Positions 26,135 through 34,290 of a stretch of 64,000 nucleotides of DNA are shown here, piece by piece; within the stretch, counting starts at the first letter, position 1, and each line of letters opens with the position of its first letter. The stretch comes from Rhizobium sp. Root1203 (lineage in GTDB: Bacteria > Pseudomonadota > Alphaproteobacteria > Rhizobiales > Rhizobiaceae). The stretch covers positions 171,968-235,967 of the forward strand of contig NZ_LMCW01000045.1 in the NCBI RefSeq assembly GCF_001424945.1. The letters run 5' to 3'. The notes beneath the pieces were generated by a model. It was not told the origin of the DNA. It made no database searches and was given only the letters and a program-made list of their open reading frames with translations. The translations under genes and the position numbers were made by a program.

Positions 26135-27123
26135 TCAGCGATTGACCCACGCCGACTGTTTCGCCGCATAGCGTTCGCCCTGAACTGTAATTCCTGAAAG
26201 GGCGCTGTCTATGCTCCGCAGATCATCCGCGCTCAGCTCGACATCGACCGCTGCGATGTTCTCCTCAAGGCGAGGAAGTTTCGTCGTGCCGGGGATTGGA
26301 ACAATCCAGGGCTTTTGGGCCAATAGCCACGCCAGGGCGACTTGCGCTGTCGAGACGCCCTTCCCAAGGCGGCACTGGAAACGGCGTCGACGATCGCTTG
26401 GTTGGCCTTTCGCGCTTCCGGGGCGAAGCGAGGTACGGTATTGCGGAAATCGTCGCTGTCGAATGTCGTGCCCTGGTTGATCGTCCCCGTGAGGAACCCC
26501 CGGCCCAGAGGGCTGAATGGAACGAAACCGATCCCCAGCTCTTCGACAACGGGAAGGACAGTATGCTCCGGTTCTCGCCACCATAGCGAATACTCGCTTT
26601 GCAGGACCGCCACGGGCTGAACCGCATGGGCACGCCGAATGCTGTCCTCGCCTGCTTCGGACATCCCGAAATACTTTACCTTGCCCTGCTCGATCAGATC
26701 TTTGACCGTCCCCGCGACGTCCTCGATCGGCACGGTGGGGTCGACACGGTGTTGATAGAAGATATCGATGCAATCGGTCCTCAGCCGCTTGAGGGATGCC
26801 TCGGCAACCGCGCGGATGTGTTCCGGGCGGCTGTTCGTCCCGCTTTTCCCACCGGCCGCATCGATGTTGATGCCGAACTTGGTGGCAATCACCACCTGGT
26901 CTCGAACGGGCTGCAGAGCCTCGCCGATGACCTCTTCATTCTTGAAGGGCCCATAAGCTTCTGCAGTGTCGAAGAAAGTAATCCCCCGCTCCACGGCGCT
27001 GCGCAGGAACGTGATGGCATCGCCCGTTTCCATGGGCTGACCGTAGGATTGGCTGATGCCCATGCAGCCAAGGCCAATCGCTGAGACTTCGAGGCCACTC
27101 TTGCCGAGCTTTCGCTTCTGCAT
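26135..27123 (-). pseudogene. Aldo/keto reductase, frameshifted
   Basis: The first about 250 residues read MQKRKLGKSGLEVSAIGLGCMGISQSYG with the catalytic motifs FFDTAEAYGPFKNEE (Asp/Tyr), VVIATKFG (Lys) and DIFYQHRVD (His). After NQAIVDAVSSAA the frame drifts into nonsense. The lost C-terminus continues in another frame as GKGVSTAQVALAWLLAQKPW ... PIPGTTKLPRLEENIAA ... YAAKQSAWVNR. One missing base near 26361-26370 (a CCCTTCCC run) explains this. Restored, the protein would be the usual length of about 328 residues. Either a recent null mutation or a sequencing error. Confidence 0.85.
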
Positions 27124-27285
27124 CCGGATATCCTTTCGGCGCTTCGTTGAGTGGGGCGTGCGGCCAAAGAACTCCGGAACGCCTGTCAGGTGTTTAGCCG
27201 GTTTCGACCCGTTCGATTACCCTGCAAATTCCGCTAGGACCTATAGTCGCCATTCATGAATGGCTCTGGGCGCGATCCACTCCGG

Positions 27286-28158
27286 TCACGCCTGTCCCGA
27301 TTCCCAGCCGAGCATCGCCCGCTTGCGCGTCAATCCCCAGTGGTAGCCCGTCAGCGCGCCGCTCTTGCCGAGCGCCCGGTGGCAGGGCACCACGAAGGAA
27401 ATCGGGTTTGCCCCGACCGCGGCGCCGACCGCACGCATCGCCGTCGGCTTTCCGATATCGTTCGCGATGTCGCTGTACGTCACCGCCTTGCCGAACGGAA
27501 TCTTCAACAGACTTTCCCAGACCCGAACCTGAAAATCCGTGCCGATCAGGACGACGCGCAACGGCCTGTCCGACGTCCATTTGCCGGGCTCGAAGATCCT
27601 CTCGGCGTAGGAAGCCGTCGCCTGCCGGTCCTCGACGTAGCACGCATTCGGCCAGCGGCAGGTCATGTCTTCGAGGCAGGCAGCTTCGTCGCCGGTATCG
27701 CTGAAGGCAAGGCCCGCAAGACCGCGATCGGTCACCATCACGAGCGCCACGCCGAAGGGGGATTGATGGAAGCCGTAGCGGATGGTGAGGCCGCCCCCGC
27801 GCGCCTTCCACTCGCCGGGCGACATCGCCTCGTGCGTGACGAACAGGTCGTGCAACCGGCTCGGACCGGACAGGCCGACTTCGATCGAGGTCTCGAGCAA
27901 CGGCAACTCCTCCTGCCGCAGCAGCCGCTTGGCGTGGTCGAGCGTCACCGCCTGAAGGAATGCCTTGGGAGAGAGCCCGGCCCACCGCGTGAACGTCTTC
28001 TGAAGCTGCGTCGGCGACTGATTCAGCCGCGCGGCGATCGTCTCCAGCGAGGGCTGGTCGCGGTAGTCCTCGGTAATCAGCTCGATGACCTGGCGAACGG
28101 TCTCGTAGTCGGGACCTTCAGGCGTGATGTCGTTGTCCAGCTTGGCTATCATGTTCAT
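27286..28158 (-). CDS. Bifunctional AraC-type regulator / O6-alkylguanine-DNA alkyltransferase (Ada-like)
   Basis: 290 residues from the ATG at 28158 (AAGGAG upstream). The N-terminal 120 residues form an AraC-type HTH (ETIAARLNQSPTQLQKTFTRW). The C-terminal half is a methylguanine methyltransferase with acceptor cysteine C259 in FVVPCHRALG, preceded by IPFGKAVTYSDIA and RAVGAAVGANP. The zinc-binding methylphosphotriester domain of full Ada is missing, so transcriptional activation by phosphotriester repair cannot occur as in E. coli. It removes alkyl groups from O6-guanine in DNA. Confidence 0.88.
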   Translation of the reverse strand: MNMIAKLDNDITPEGPDYETVRQVIELITEDYRDQPSLETIAARLNQSPTQLQKTFTRWAGLSPKAFLQAVTLDHAKRLLRQEELPLLETSIEVGLSGPSRLHDLFVTHEAMSPGEWKARGGGLTIRYGFHQSPFGVALVMVTDRGLAGLAFSDTGDEAACLEDMTCRWPNACYVEDRQATASYAERIFEPGKWTSDRPLRVVLIGTDFQVRVWESLLKIPFGKAVTYSDIANDIGKPTAMRAVGAAVGANPISFVVPCHRALGKSGALTGYHWGLTRKRAMLGWESGQA

Positions 28159-28165
28159 GATCTTT

Positions 28166-28182
28166 CTCCTTGTACCAAGGAG
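28166..28182 (-). promoter_or_regulatory. Hairpin covering the alkyltransferase ribosome binding site
   Basis: On the minus strand CTCCTTG-GTA-CAAGGAG forms a perfect 7-bp stem, and its 3-prime arm contains the AAGGAG that serves the ATG at 28158. Folded, the site would be masked, suggesting translational control. Confidence 0.55.
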
Positions 28183-28237
28183 ATAGTCAAGTGGCCTGCC
28201 GCAAACCACCCGATTCTTGCCGGTGGTCAGAGCAGGA

Positions 28238-28735
28238 TCATATCCGCTGCTTGACCGTGGCCAGAGCACCCCTGAACGCCTTCGCAAAGCTCTCGCGATC
28301 ATCGGGATTGAGGAAGGAGCCGACGTCGGTGCCGCGTCCCTCGCCCGATATGTGCATCGACAGGATGCCGATTTCCTGATGGCGGCGGACGAAAAAGCGG
28401 GTCCAGAAGGGATTGAAATGATGCTCGATCATGCGGCCCGAAGGCGCGAACTTGCGCACGGAAATATCGGTCCGAGACACCGTCACTTCCTCCCGCGCCC
28501 GCGCGGAGCGGTAGTTCAGCCAGAAAGCACCGTAGAGCAGCAGGAAATCCAGCCCGAAGAAGAAGCCGATCGGCCAGGCGCCGGTCGCGACGAAGAACAG
28601 TCCGTACATCAGGCACACGGCGCCCGTCAGCAGCAGAAGCACCTTGAAACCCTTCCGGCCCAGCGACCGGTAGGGAAAGAGTTCGGCTGCGAAAACAGGC
28701 TGTTCCTTGGCACTGTCGGCGTTGCTTTCCATCAT
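28238..28735 (-). CDS. DUF2244 integral membrane protein
   Basis: 165 residues from the ATG at 28735; alternative ATGs at 28732 and 28759 cannot be excluded because none has a clear ribosome binding site. Two adjacent helices (about 25-70: KVLLLLTGAVCLMYGLFF and GFFFGLDFLLLYGAFWL) precede a C-terminal domain with FAPSGRMIEHHFNPFWTRF and FLNPDDRESFAKAFRGAL. The family is common in alphaproteobacteria and of unknown function. It is divergent from nth with almost no intergenic space. Confidence 0.78.
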   Translation of the reverse strand: MMESNADSAKEQPVFAAELFPYRSLGRKGFKVLLLLTGAVCLMYGLFFVATGAWPIGFFFGLDFLLLYGAFWLNYRSARAREEVTVSRTDISVRKFAPSGRMIEHHFNPFWTRFFVRRHQEIGILSMHISGEGRGTDVGSFLNPDDRESFAKAFRGALATVKQRI

Positions 28736-28757
28736 GGCTGCCGAGTATAGATTTTCC

Positions 28758-29540
28758 ATGCCCAATCCGAAACTCAAATCCGCCGCCACATTGTCGCAGA
28801 ACTCAGAAGTGATCGTGCGCCGCAAGAAGCCGGCAACGGTGCGCTCGATCTATTCCGAGGCCGAGCGCGAAGAGATCTTCCGCCGCTTCTCCGTTCAGCG
28901 TCCGGAACCGAAGGGCGAGCTGGAACACTCCAATCCCTTCACGCTTGTCGTGGCCGTTGCTCTTTCCGCGCAGGCGACGGATGCCGGCGTCAACAAGGCG
29001 ACGCGGGCGCTGTTCAAGGTTGCCGACACGCCCGAAAAAATGCTGGCTCTCGGCGAGGAGCGGGTGCGCGACTACATCAAGACGATCGGCCTCTACCGCA
29101 ACAAGGCGAAGAACTTGATTGCGCTCTCGCGGATGCTGGTCGAAGTGTTCGGCGGCGTAGTGCCGCAAACCCGCGACGAACTGGTCATGCTCCCGGGCGT
29201 TGGGCGCAAGACCGCCAACGTCGTGCTTTCCATGGCCTTCGGCCAGGCGACCATGGCCGTCGATACCCATATCTTCCGCATCGCCAACCGCATCAAGCTT
29301 GCCCCCGGCAAGACGCCCGACGAAGTCGAGGAGCGCCTGATGAAGGTGATCCCCAGGCACTACCTCTACCATGCCCACCACTGGCTGATCCTGCACGGGC
29401 GCTACACCTGCAAGGCCCGTCGGCCCGAATGCGAGCGCTGCGTTATCGCCGACATCTGCAAGTCGCCGGAAAAGAGCTGCGACGTGCCCGCCCCGCTGGT
29501 CGAACTACCGCCGCAGCTGATCGGCGAGGCCGTCGAGTAG
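28758..29540 (+). CDS. nth: Endonuclease III
   Basis: 260 residues from the ATG at 28758. DNA glycosylase/AP lyase of base excision repair: helix-hairpin-helix LPGVGRKTANVVL with catalytic K151, catalytic D169 in AVDTHIFR, and a [4Fe-4S] cluster from C218-x6-C225-x2-C228-x5-C234. It removes oxidised pyrimidines. An N-terminal extension of about 40 residues (RRKKPATVRSIYSEAE) is normal in rhizobia. The 3-prime end overlaps a convergent TetR gene by 36 bases. Confidence 0.94.
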   Translation: MPNPKLKSAATLSQNSEVIVRRKKPATVRSIYSEAEREEIFRRFSVQRPEPKGELEHSNPFTLVVAVALSAQATDAGVNKATRALFKVADTPEKMLALGEERVRDYIKTIGLYRNKAKNLIALSRMLVEVFGGVVPQTRDELVMLPGVGRKTANVVLSMAFGQATMAVDTHIFRIANRIKLAPGKTPDEVEERLMKVIPRHYLYHAHHWLILHGRYTCKARRPECERCVIADICKSPEKSCDVPAPLVELPPQLIGEAVE

Positions 29541-30083
29541 CACCGCAATCGCCTGCTCGAACCGATCGCGGCGCCCGCCGACGGCAATTGCGCTTGCAGC
29601 CCGGTCGAAGGCGGCCGACAGCAGAACGGTCAACGGCTCCAGCATCGGCCCGGCACCGGGCAGATAGTCCTCCAGGCCGCGGCGCAACGTTGCCTCGGCA
29701 TTTTCCTGATCGATCCATCCCGCCTCGGCCGGGCCGAGCACGGCCGGTGCTTCGAGAAGCAGCAGTTGCGTGCGGCCATGTTCTGCCATCGCATCGAAAT
29801 AGGCGCTCGCACCGTCGATCAGCGCCTGCCGTGGCGACGCGGAAGCCGAGGAGCGAGTCTCGATCGCCTCTGCGACTGCGGCGGCCTCTCGATCGACGAC
29901 AGCTCGAAAGAGCGCCTTCTTGTCCTCGAAATGATGATAGAGCGCACCGCGGGTGACGCCCGCCGCCGCCACGATGTCGGGCGTGGCGGTCGCGGCGTAT
30001 CCTTTCTCGACGAAAAGCCGCCGTGCCGCGTCGATCAGCGCCTGTCTGGTTTGTTCCGTCCGCTCTCGGTTGCTTCTGCTCAT
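29505..30083 (-). CDS. TetR-family transcriptional regulator
   Basis: 192 residues. HTH in the first 55 residues (ALIDAARRLFVEKGYAATAT and DIVAAAGVTRGALYHHFEDKKALF), then a C-terminal domain of the TetR_C type found in many short-chain drug or stress sensors. It is divergent from a glyoxalase-fold gene with two palindromes in the 84-base gap, so it probably represses both. The stop lies within the last codons of nth on the other strand. Confidence 0.9.
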   Translation of the reverse strand: MSRSNRERTEQTRQALIDAARRLFVEKGYAATATPDIVAAAGVTRGALYHHFEDKKALFRAVVDREAAAVAEAIETRSSASASPRQALIDGASAYFDAMAEHGRTQLLLLEAPAVLGPAEAGWIDQENAEATLRRGLEDYLPGAGPMLEPLTVLLSAAFDRAASAIAVGGRRDRFEQAIAVLLDGLADQLRR

Positions 30084-30100
30084 GACTTCACCTTTACATA

Positions 30101-30115
30101 CATACTGTACGTATG
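30101..30115. promoter_or_regulatory. TetR operator, site 1
   Basis: CATAC-N5-GTATG lies 18 bases upstream of the TetR start codon. It shares the CATAC/GTATG arms with the palindrome at 30129-30145; the centres are 29 bases apart. Confidence 0.6.
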
Positions 30116-30128
30116 ATAGCGATCAAAA

Positions 30129-30145
30129 ACATACAGTCTGTATGT
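30129..30145. promoter_or_regulatory. TetR operator, site 2 (perfect palindrome)
   Basis: ACATACAG-T-CTGTATGT is a perfect 17-bp palindrome, 22 bases before the glyoxalase-fold gene. The size and shape are those of a TetR dimer site. Confidence 0.75.
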
Positions 30146-30167
30146 AAATTTACGACGGAGGGAAGAG

Positions 30168-30593
30168 ATGAAATCGACAAGCTACTATCCGGTCATCATG
30201 ACAGGCGATGTTGCGGGCACCGCGGCCTTCTATTGTGCGCATTTCCGCTTCGCGCCCCTGTTCACCAGCGACTGGTATGTCCATTTGCAATCCAGGGAGG
30301 ACGAGCATGTCACCCTGGCGATTCTCGATGGCAACCATGAGACGATCCCGGAAATCGCCCGTGGCAAGGTTTCGGGATTGCTGTTGAACTTCGAGGTGGA
30401 GGACGTCGACAGTGTATATGAAGCCTGCCGTATCGGCGGGTTGCCTATCCTCAAGGAGATCTGCGACGAAGACTTCGGCCAGCGACACTTCATCGCCGCC
30501 GACCCGAACGGTGTCCTGATCGACGTCATCAAGCCGATCCCACCGAGTGCCGACTATGCTCCACTGTACGAAGGCTCGGCTTTGCCGGCCTGA
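30168..30593 (+). CDS. VOC (glyoxalase/bleomycin resistance) family protein
   Basis: 141 residues, ATG behind GGAGGGAAGAG. Two beta-alpha-beta-beta-beta units are visible: YYPVIMTGDVAGTAAFYCAH at the start and NFEVEDVDSVYEACRIGG ... HFIAADPNGVLIDVIKP at the end. This is the metal-dependent glyoxalase / extradiol dioxygenase / antibiotic-resistance fold; reaction unknown. Divergent TetR control points to inducible handling of a toxic compound. It ends 3 bases before the convergent EI24-family gene. Confidence 0.85.
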   Translation: MKSTSYYPVIMTGDVAGTAAFYCAHFRFAPLFTSDWYVHLQSREDEHVTLAILDGNHETIPEIARGKVSGLLLNFEVEDVDSVYEACRIGGLPILKEICDEDFGQRHFIAADPNGVLIDVIKPIPPSADYAPLYEGSALPA

Positions 30594-30596
30594 ACG

Positions 30597-31310
30597 TCAG
30601 CCGTGAAAGACGGGATCCCCTCGCGAAACCAGCTTGTGAAGATGAACCATCATCCCGGCTGCAAAAAGCGGGGTGAGCAGATTGACGATCGGAACCGCCA
30701 GAAAGGCGGCGATCACCAACCCGGCAAGGAAGACGGTCGAGGCGTGCCTGGCCCGAAACAGCCGCGCCTCCTGCGGCGAGCGAAATCGCATGGCGGCGAA
30801 CTCGAAGAATTCTCGGCCGAGCAAGTATCCGTTCACGACGAAGAATGCGATCAGATTGACCCCCGGAATGAACAGCAGGAAGAGCGCGACGATATTTCCG
30901 ACAATGACGACGCCCAGAAATTTGAGGGAGCTTGCGATGGCCGGCCCCAGAGGCATTGCCGTGCCGGGCGGATCCGAGGGGTAGTCTCGTTTCTCGACCA
31001 CCTCGGCCACGTCGTCCAGAAAGAGGCCCGCAATCAGCGCGGTGACCGGCGAAAGCAGCAACGCCAATGCGAGCGCGAGCCCGATACCCGCGCCGATCGC
31101 AAGGACGAAGCCCAGCCAGCCAGCCCAATCCGGCATGGCCGGAAAGAAACCGGCAATCCAGGGAAACACGAGCGACAGAAACACGCTGCGCAACGCCAGC
31201 CAGAGTGCGAGCAGGACCAGCAGCGTTAATCCCAATACCTTCCAGAAGACCGAACGCGTCTCCGGCGCAAACAGATTGGCAGCAGAGAGGCGGGCAGCGT
31301 GAAAGATCAT
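30597..31310 (-). CDS. EI24/CysZ-like membrane protein
   Basis: 237 residues. Hydrophobic segments lie near 25-75 (two or three), 80-95, 130-160 and 195-225, with family features FLDDVAEVVEKRDYP and FVVNGYLLGREFFEFAAMR. The pattern matches the EI24 domain / CysZ-like family (COG2981). In enterobacteria CysZ brings sulfate into the cell; in rhizobia a sulfate role is only inferred. No cys genes are adjacent. Single-gene transcription unit. Confidence 0.8.
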   Translation of the reverse strand: MIFHAARLSAANLFAPETRSVFWKVLGLTLLVLLALWLALRSVFLSLVFPWIAGFFPAMPDWAGWLGFVLAIGAGIGLALALALLLSPVTALIAGLFLDDVAEVVEKRDYPSDPPGTAMPLGPAIASSLKFLGVVIVGNIVALFLLFIPGVNLIAFFVVNGYLLGREFFEFAAMRFRSPQEARLFRARHASTVFLAGLVIAAFLAVPIVNLLTPLFAAGMMVHLHKLVSRGDPVFHG

Positions 31311-31538
31311 TTAGCGTCTCCGGTTGTATCCCCCATGTAGGAACATGAAGTTTGAACGGCAAGGCTGAAATAAAATGAAGGAATGAACGCAAATCTTGTC
31401 GGAAAATCTATATTAATATATACTCATCTATCATGTGAAATTGCTTGAGCCTGAGACGCAGCTTCCGGAATAGTTGCAAACGGCAGGATTGCCCTCGCGG
31501 ATCCGAGAAACTCTTCCGGGAAGATCAGGACGGCTGTC

Positions 31539-32393
31539 GTGGAAGACTTTGTTCACAAGCTTCGACAATATGCGAAGTCCGGCACACCGGCCGAACGGCG
31601 CATCGCAAAATATTTCACCGAACATCTGAACGACCTGCCGTTCGAAACGGCGGCATCGGTTGCCGACCGGTTGGACCTCAGCCCGATGACGGTCGGACGT
31701 TTTCTGCGGGCTCTCGGCTACCAGGGCCTCGACAGCGTCAAGTTTCAGATTCGCGAGACCTCCGCTGTTTCGGCAACCCAGATGCAGGCATCGATGACCG
31801 AACTGCAGACCGATGCTTCGGAGGGCAAGCCGCTGGCCGTTCTGGTGTCGGAACAGATCCAGGGCTTGCACCACATCTACCATCTGACCGGCCAGCCACA
31901 GTGGAGTGAAGCCGTCGCGATGATCGGATCGGCCCGCGAGATTTTCGTTGCGACGCACGCAGCCCTTTCGGGCTTTGCTGCGCATTTCTGCCAGCAATTG
32001 ACCCAGGCCCGCGACGGCGTCCATGCGCTGAACGGCACCGGCAGCCGCTTTGCGGAGCTCTTCGCGCGGTTGAACGGCAACGAGGCACTGGTGATCATCA
32101 TTGACAGCCGCCGCTTCGGCAAGGCTCGCCTGCTCGCACGCACCGCAAGACGCTACGGATACAAGGTCATTTTGATAACGGCCCAAAGCGCCAACTGGAT
32201 GCCCGATCAGGCCAATCTCATGCTTCCCTTGCCCGCCCCCCGGGCGGGAGATACCGACAACCTGCCGCCGTTGATGGCTCTGCTCGACTGCCTGTCCACG
32301 GCCGCCGTTGCCGCCGCGGGAGAAGAGGCATCGCTGCGGACGCGCCGGATGGCCGAATTCGGCATCATGCTCGGCGAAGGCGTCGGCGGCTGA
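31539..32393 (+). CDS. MurR/RpiR-family regulator with SIS domain
   Basis: 284 residues from a GTG preceded by AGGACGGCTGTC. N-terminal HTH_6 domain (about 1-75: AKYFTEHLNDLPFETAASVA and ADRLDLSPMTVGRFLRALGY) and a C-terminal sugar-isomerase (SIS) domain (about 120-255; IFVATHAALSGFAAHFCQQL, VIIIDSRRFGKARLLARTA) that should bind a phosphosugar. The SIS domain is somewhat divergent, lacking the usual G-x-G-x-S loop. The promoter area is AT-rich (31400-31440). No obvious target is adjacent; downstream is an unrelated ArsR operon. Confidence 0.85.
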   Translation: MEDFVHKLRQYAKSGTPAERRIAKYFTEHLNDLPFETAASVADRLDLSPMTVGRFLRALGYQGLDSVKFQIRETSAVSATQMQASMTELQTDASEGKPLAVLVSEQIQGLHHIYHLTGQPQWSEAVAMIGSAREIFVATHAALSGFAAHFCQQLTQARDGVHALNGTGSRFAELFARLNGNEALVIIIDSRRFGKARLLARTARRYGYKVILITAQSANWMPDQANLMLPLPAPRAGDTDNLPPLMALLDCLSTAAVAAAGEEASLRTRRMAEFGIMLGEGVGG

Positions 32394-32524
32394 GGCAAGT
32401 GCAGCACCGATGCCTGGTCAAATAAGCCATATCCCTTCCAGTTCTGCCAATCGACAGCCTCCTTGACGAATGCATACCTCACTGGCTATACGTAAATCGA
32501 TAGCCAACAGGGTATGGATCCCGA

Positions 32525-32848
32525 ATGCCGAACGCTCATGACGTGCTTTTCAGGACGCTCGCCGATCCGACTCGCAGGGCTCTGTTCGAACGACTGTGCC
32601 GCGAAGGTGAAAAGACTGTTGGGGCCCTGACGGCTCGGGCCGGGGTCTCGCAACCGGTTGTCTCCAAGCATCTCGGGCTTCTGAAGCAGGCGGGCTTGGT
32701 GCGCGACCGTCATGAAGGCCGCAATACGCACTACAGCGCGCAGCTCGGCGCCCTTGGCCCGCTGGTCGACTGGACAAGCCAGATGGCGGGTTTCTGGGAG
32801 AACCGGTTCGACGATCTGGAAGACCTACTGAAAAGGATGGACAAATGA
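32525..32848 (+). CDS. ArsR-family transcriptional regulator
   Basis: 107 residues. Winged HTH with LADPTRRALFERLCREGEKT and SQPVVSKHLGLLKQAGLV; the C-terminus LVDWTSQMAGFWENRFDDLEDLL is the helix found in ArsR proteins paired with SRPBCC partners. It has none of the metal-binding cysteine motifs of metal sensors apart from a single C28-type residue in LCREG. First gene of a four-gene operon; its stop overlaps the next start by 4 bases (ATGA). Confidence 0.9.
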   Translation: MPNAHDVLFRTLADPTRRALFERLCREGEKTVGALTARAGVSQPVVSKHLGLLKQAGLVRDRHEGRNTHYSAQLGALGPLVDWTSQMAGFWENRFDDLEDLLKRMDK

Positions 32849-33255
32849 CCGATACCGCGACCGAAACCCTCTCCGTCGTCGTAGAACGGGAAATCGCGTA
32901 CCCACCGGAAAAGATCTGGCGCGCACTCACGCAACCACATCTGATCGAGGAATGGCTGATGAAGAACGACTTCAAGCCTGCCGTGGACCACCGTTTCAAT
33001 CTCAGCGCGGAATGGGGCGCCGTCGAGTGTCAGGTTCTGGAAGTCGAGCCGACCAGAACGCTGTCCTACACCTGGGGCGACTCTCGTCTCAAGAGTGTCG
33101 TCACTTGGACCCTTACCGCGACCGGCAACGGAACGCGCCTGCGCATGGAGCAGTCCGGATTCCGCCCCGATCAGCCGCGGTACTATGAGGGAGCCAAGGC
33201 TGGATGGCCGCAGTTCTTCGCCAATCTGGAGCGGGTCCTGGCCCGCGTCGACTGA
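32845..33255 (+). CDS. SRPBCC (AHSA1-type) domain protein
   Basis: 136 residues, overlapping the ArsR gene by 4 bases. The START-like fold of the Activator of Hsp90 ATPase homologue 1 family runs along the whole protein: VEREIAYPPEKIWRALTQPHLIEEWLM, LEVEPTRTLSYTWGD, TRLRMEQSGF and GWPQFFANLERVL. A hydrophobic ligand pocket is expected. ArsR plus SRPBCC pairs are widespread and poorly understood. Confidence 0.88.
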   Translation: MTDTATETLSVVVEREIAYPPEKIWRALTQPHLIEEWLMKNDFKPAVDHRFNLSAEWGAVECQVLEVEPTRTLSYTWGDSRLKSVVTWTLTATGNGTRLRMEQSGFRPDQPRYYEGAKAGWPQFFANLERVLARVD

Positions 33256-33314
33256 AATCCGCCACCAGGCATCTCACCCGATCCCTTGCAGCCCGGTGCA
33301 CAGGAGTGAAGACA

Positions 33315-33776
33315 ATGACCGGTAGGACACCTAGGGAGATGGCGAAGGTCGCCACGATTCCGAGCGCTTCCAACCCAACCCTTCTCGCGGGGGGCAATCC
33401 CCAGGTCGCAAAGTCCGACGGCGACGCCCCGGTGCAGGCCTACATCGCCGCGATGCCGGGCTGGAAGAGCGACCTCGGGAGGCGCCTCGACGCACTCGTC
33501 GTGCGCAACGTGCCCAACGTGCGCAAGGCGGTGAGGTGGAATTCACCGTTTTACGGCGTCGGAGACCGGGGATGGATCATGACGTTCCATGTCTTCACTC
33601 GCTACGTCAAGGTAACCTTTTTCCAGGGCATGTCGCTGCAACCGCTCCCGCCCGGTGGAACGGCGCGCAGCAAGGACTCGCGCTGGATCGACCTTCGGGA
33701 GGACGACCCGCTCGACGAGGCGCAGATGGTGGATTGGATCAGGCAGGCCGCCGCATTGCCGGGCTGGGTTCCCTAG
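33315..33776 (+). CDS. DUF1801 (YdhG-like) protein
   Basis: 153 residues from the ATG at 33315 (AGGAGTGAAGACA upstream). DUF1801/iron-chaperone-like (frataxin-like fold) features: AYIAAMPGWKSDLGRRLDALVVRNVPNVRKAVRWNSPFYGV (in parts), MTFHVFTRYVKVTFFQG and KDSRWIDLREDDPLDEAQMVDWI. Function unknown. Third gene of the ArsR-SRPBCC operon, 59 bases after the SRPBCC gene. Confidence 0.82.
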   Translation: MTGRTPREMAKVATIPSASNPTLLAGGNPQVAKSDGDAPVQAYIAAMPGWKSDLGRRLDALVVRNVPNVRKAVRWNSPFYGVGDRGWIMTFHVFTRYVKVTFFQGMSLQPLPPGGTARSKDSRWIDLREDDPLDEAQMVDWIRQAAALPGWVP

Positions 33777-33875
33777 CCAATCATGTCGACACCGTCCGGA
33801 TCATGCGGCGTTTCGGTTGACCGGCGGTCGATACCTTCGCAGGACACAAAACCAGGCAGTTGAGGTGCAGAGAAA

Positions 33876-34271
33876 ATGAAGAAGAGCGAAACCAGCAACG
33901 TCGAGTCCCCTTCCCGGCTGATCGACGCACGGATCGAGGAACTGGGCGATTGGAGGGGCAAGACGCTCTCCCATGTCCGCGCGCTGATCAAGCAGGCCAT
34001 CCCGGAAGTGGTCGAGGAGTGGAAATGGAGAGGGGTTCCGGTCTGGTATCACAATGGAATGATCTGCACCGGCGAGACCTACAAGAGTGCCGTGAAGCTG
34101 ACTTTCGCCAAGGGCGCTTCCCTCAAGGACCCCTCGGGATTGTTCAATTCAAGCCTTGACGGCAACACCCGGCGCGCCATCGATATCCATGAGGATGACT
34201 CCATAGACGAAGAAGCCTTGAAAGCGCTCATAGGCGCCGCCGCAGCGCTGAACAGTTCATCGGCCCGATAG
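33876..34271 (+). CDS. DUF1801 protein, second copy
   Basis: 131 residues. Same family as the gene just upstream: IEELGDWRGKTLSHVRALIKQA, EWKWRGVPVWYHNGMICTGE, VKLTFAKGASLKDPSGLFNSS and AIDIHEDDSIDEEALKALI. It is a shorter, diverged paralogue lacking the N-terminal extension, 99 bases downstream. Probably co-transcribed. It meets the convergent FGGY kinase gene 19 bases later. Confidence 0.82.
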   Translation: MKKSETSNVESPSRLIDARIEELGDWRGKTLSHVRALIKQAIPEVVEEWKWRGVPVWYHNGMICTGETYKSAVKLTFAKGASLKDPSGLFNSSLDGNTRRAIDIHEDDSIDEEALKALIGAAAALNSSSAR

Positions 34272-34290
34272 ACGACGGATTGCGTTGCGC

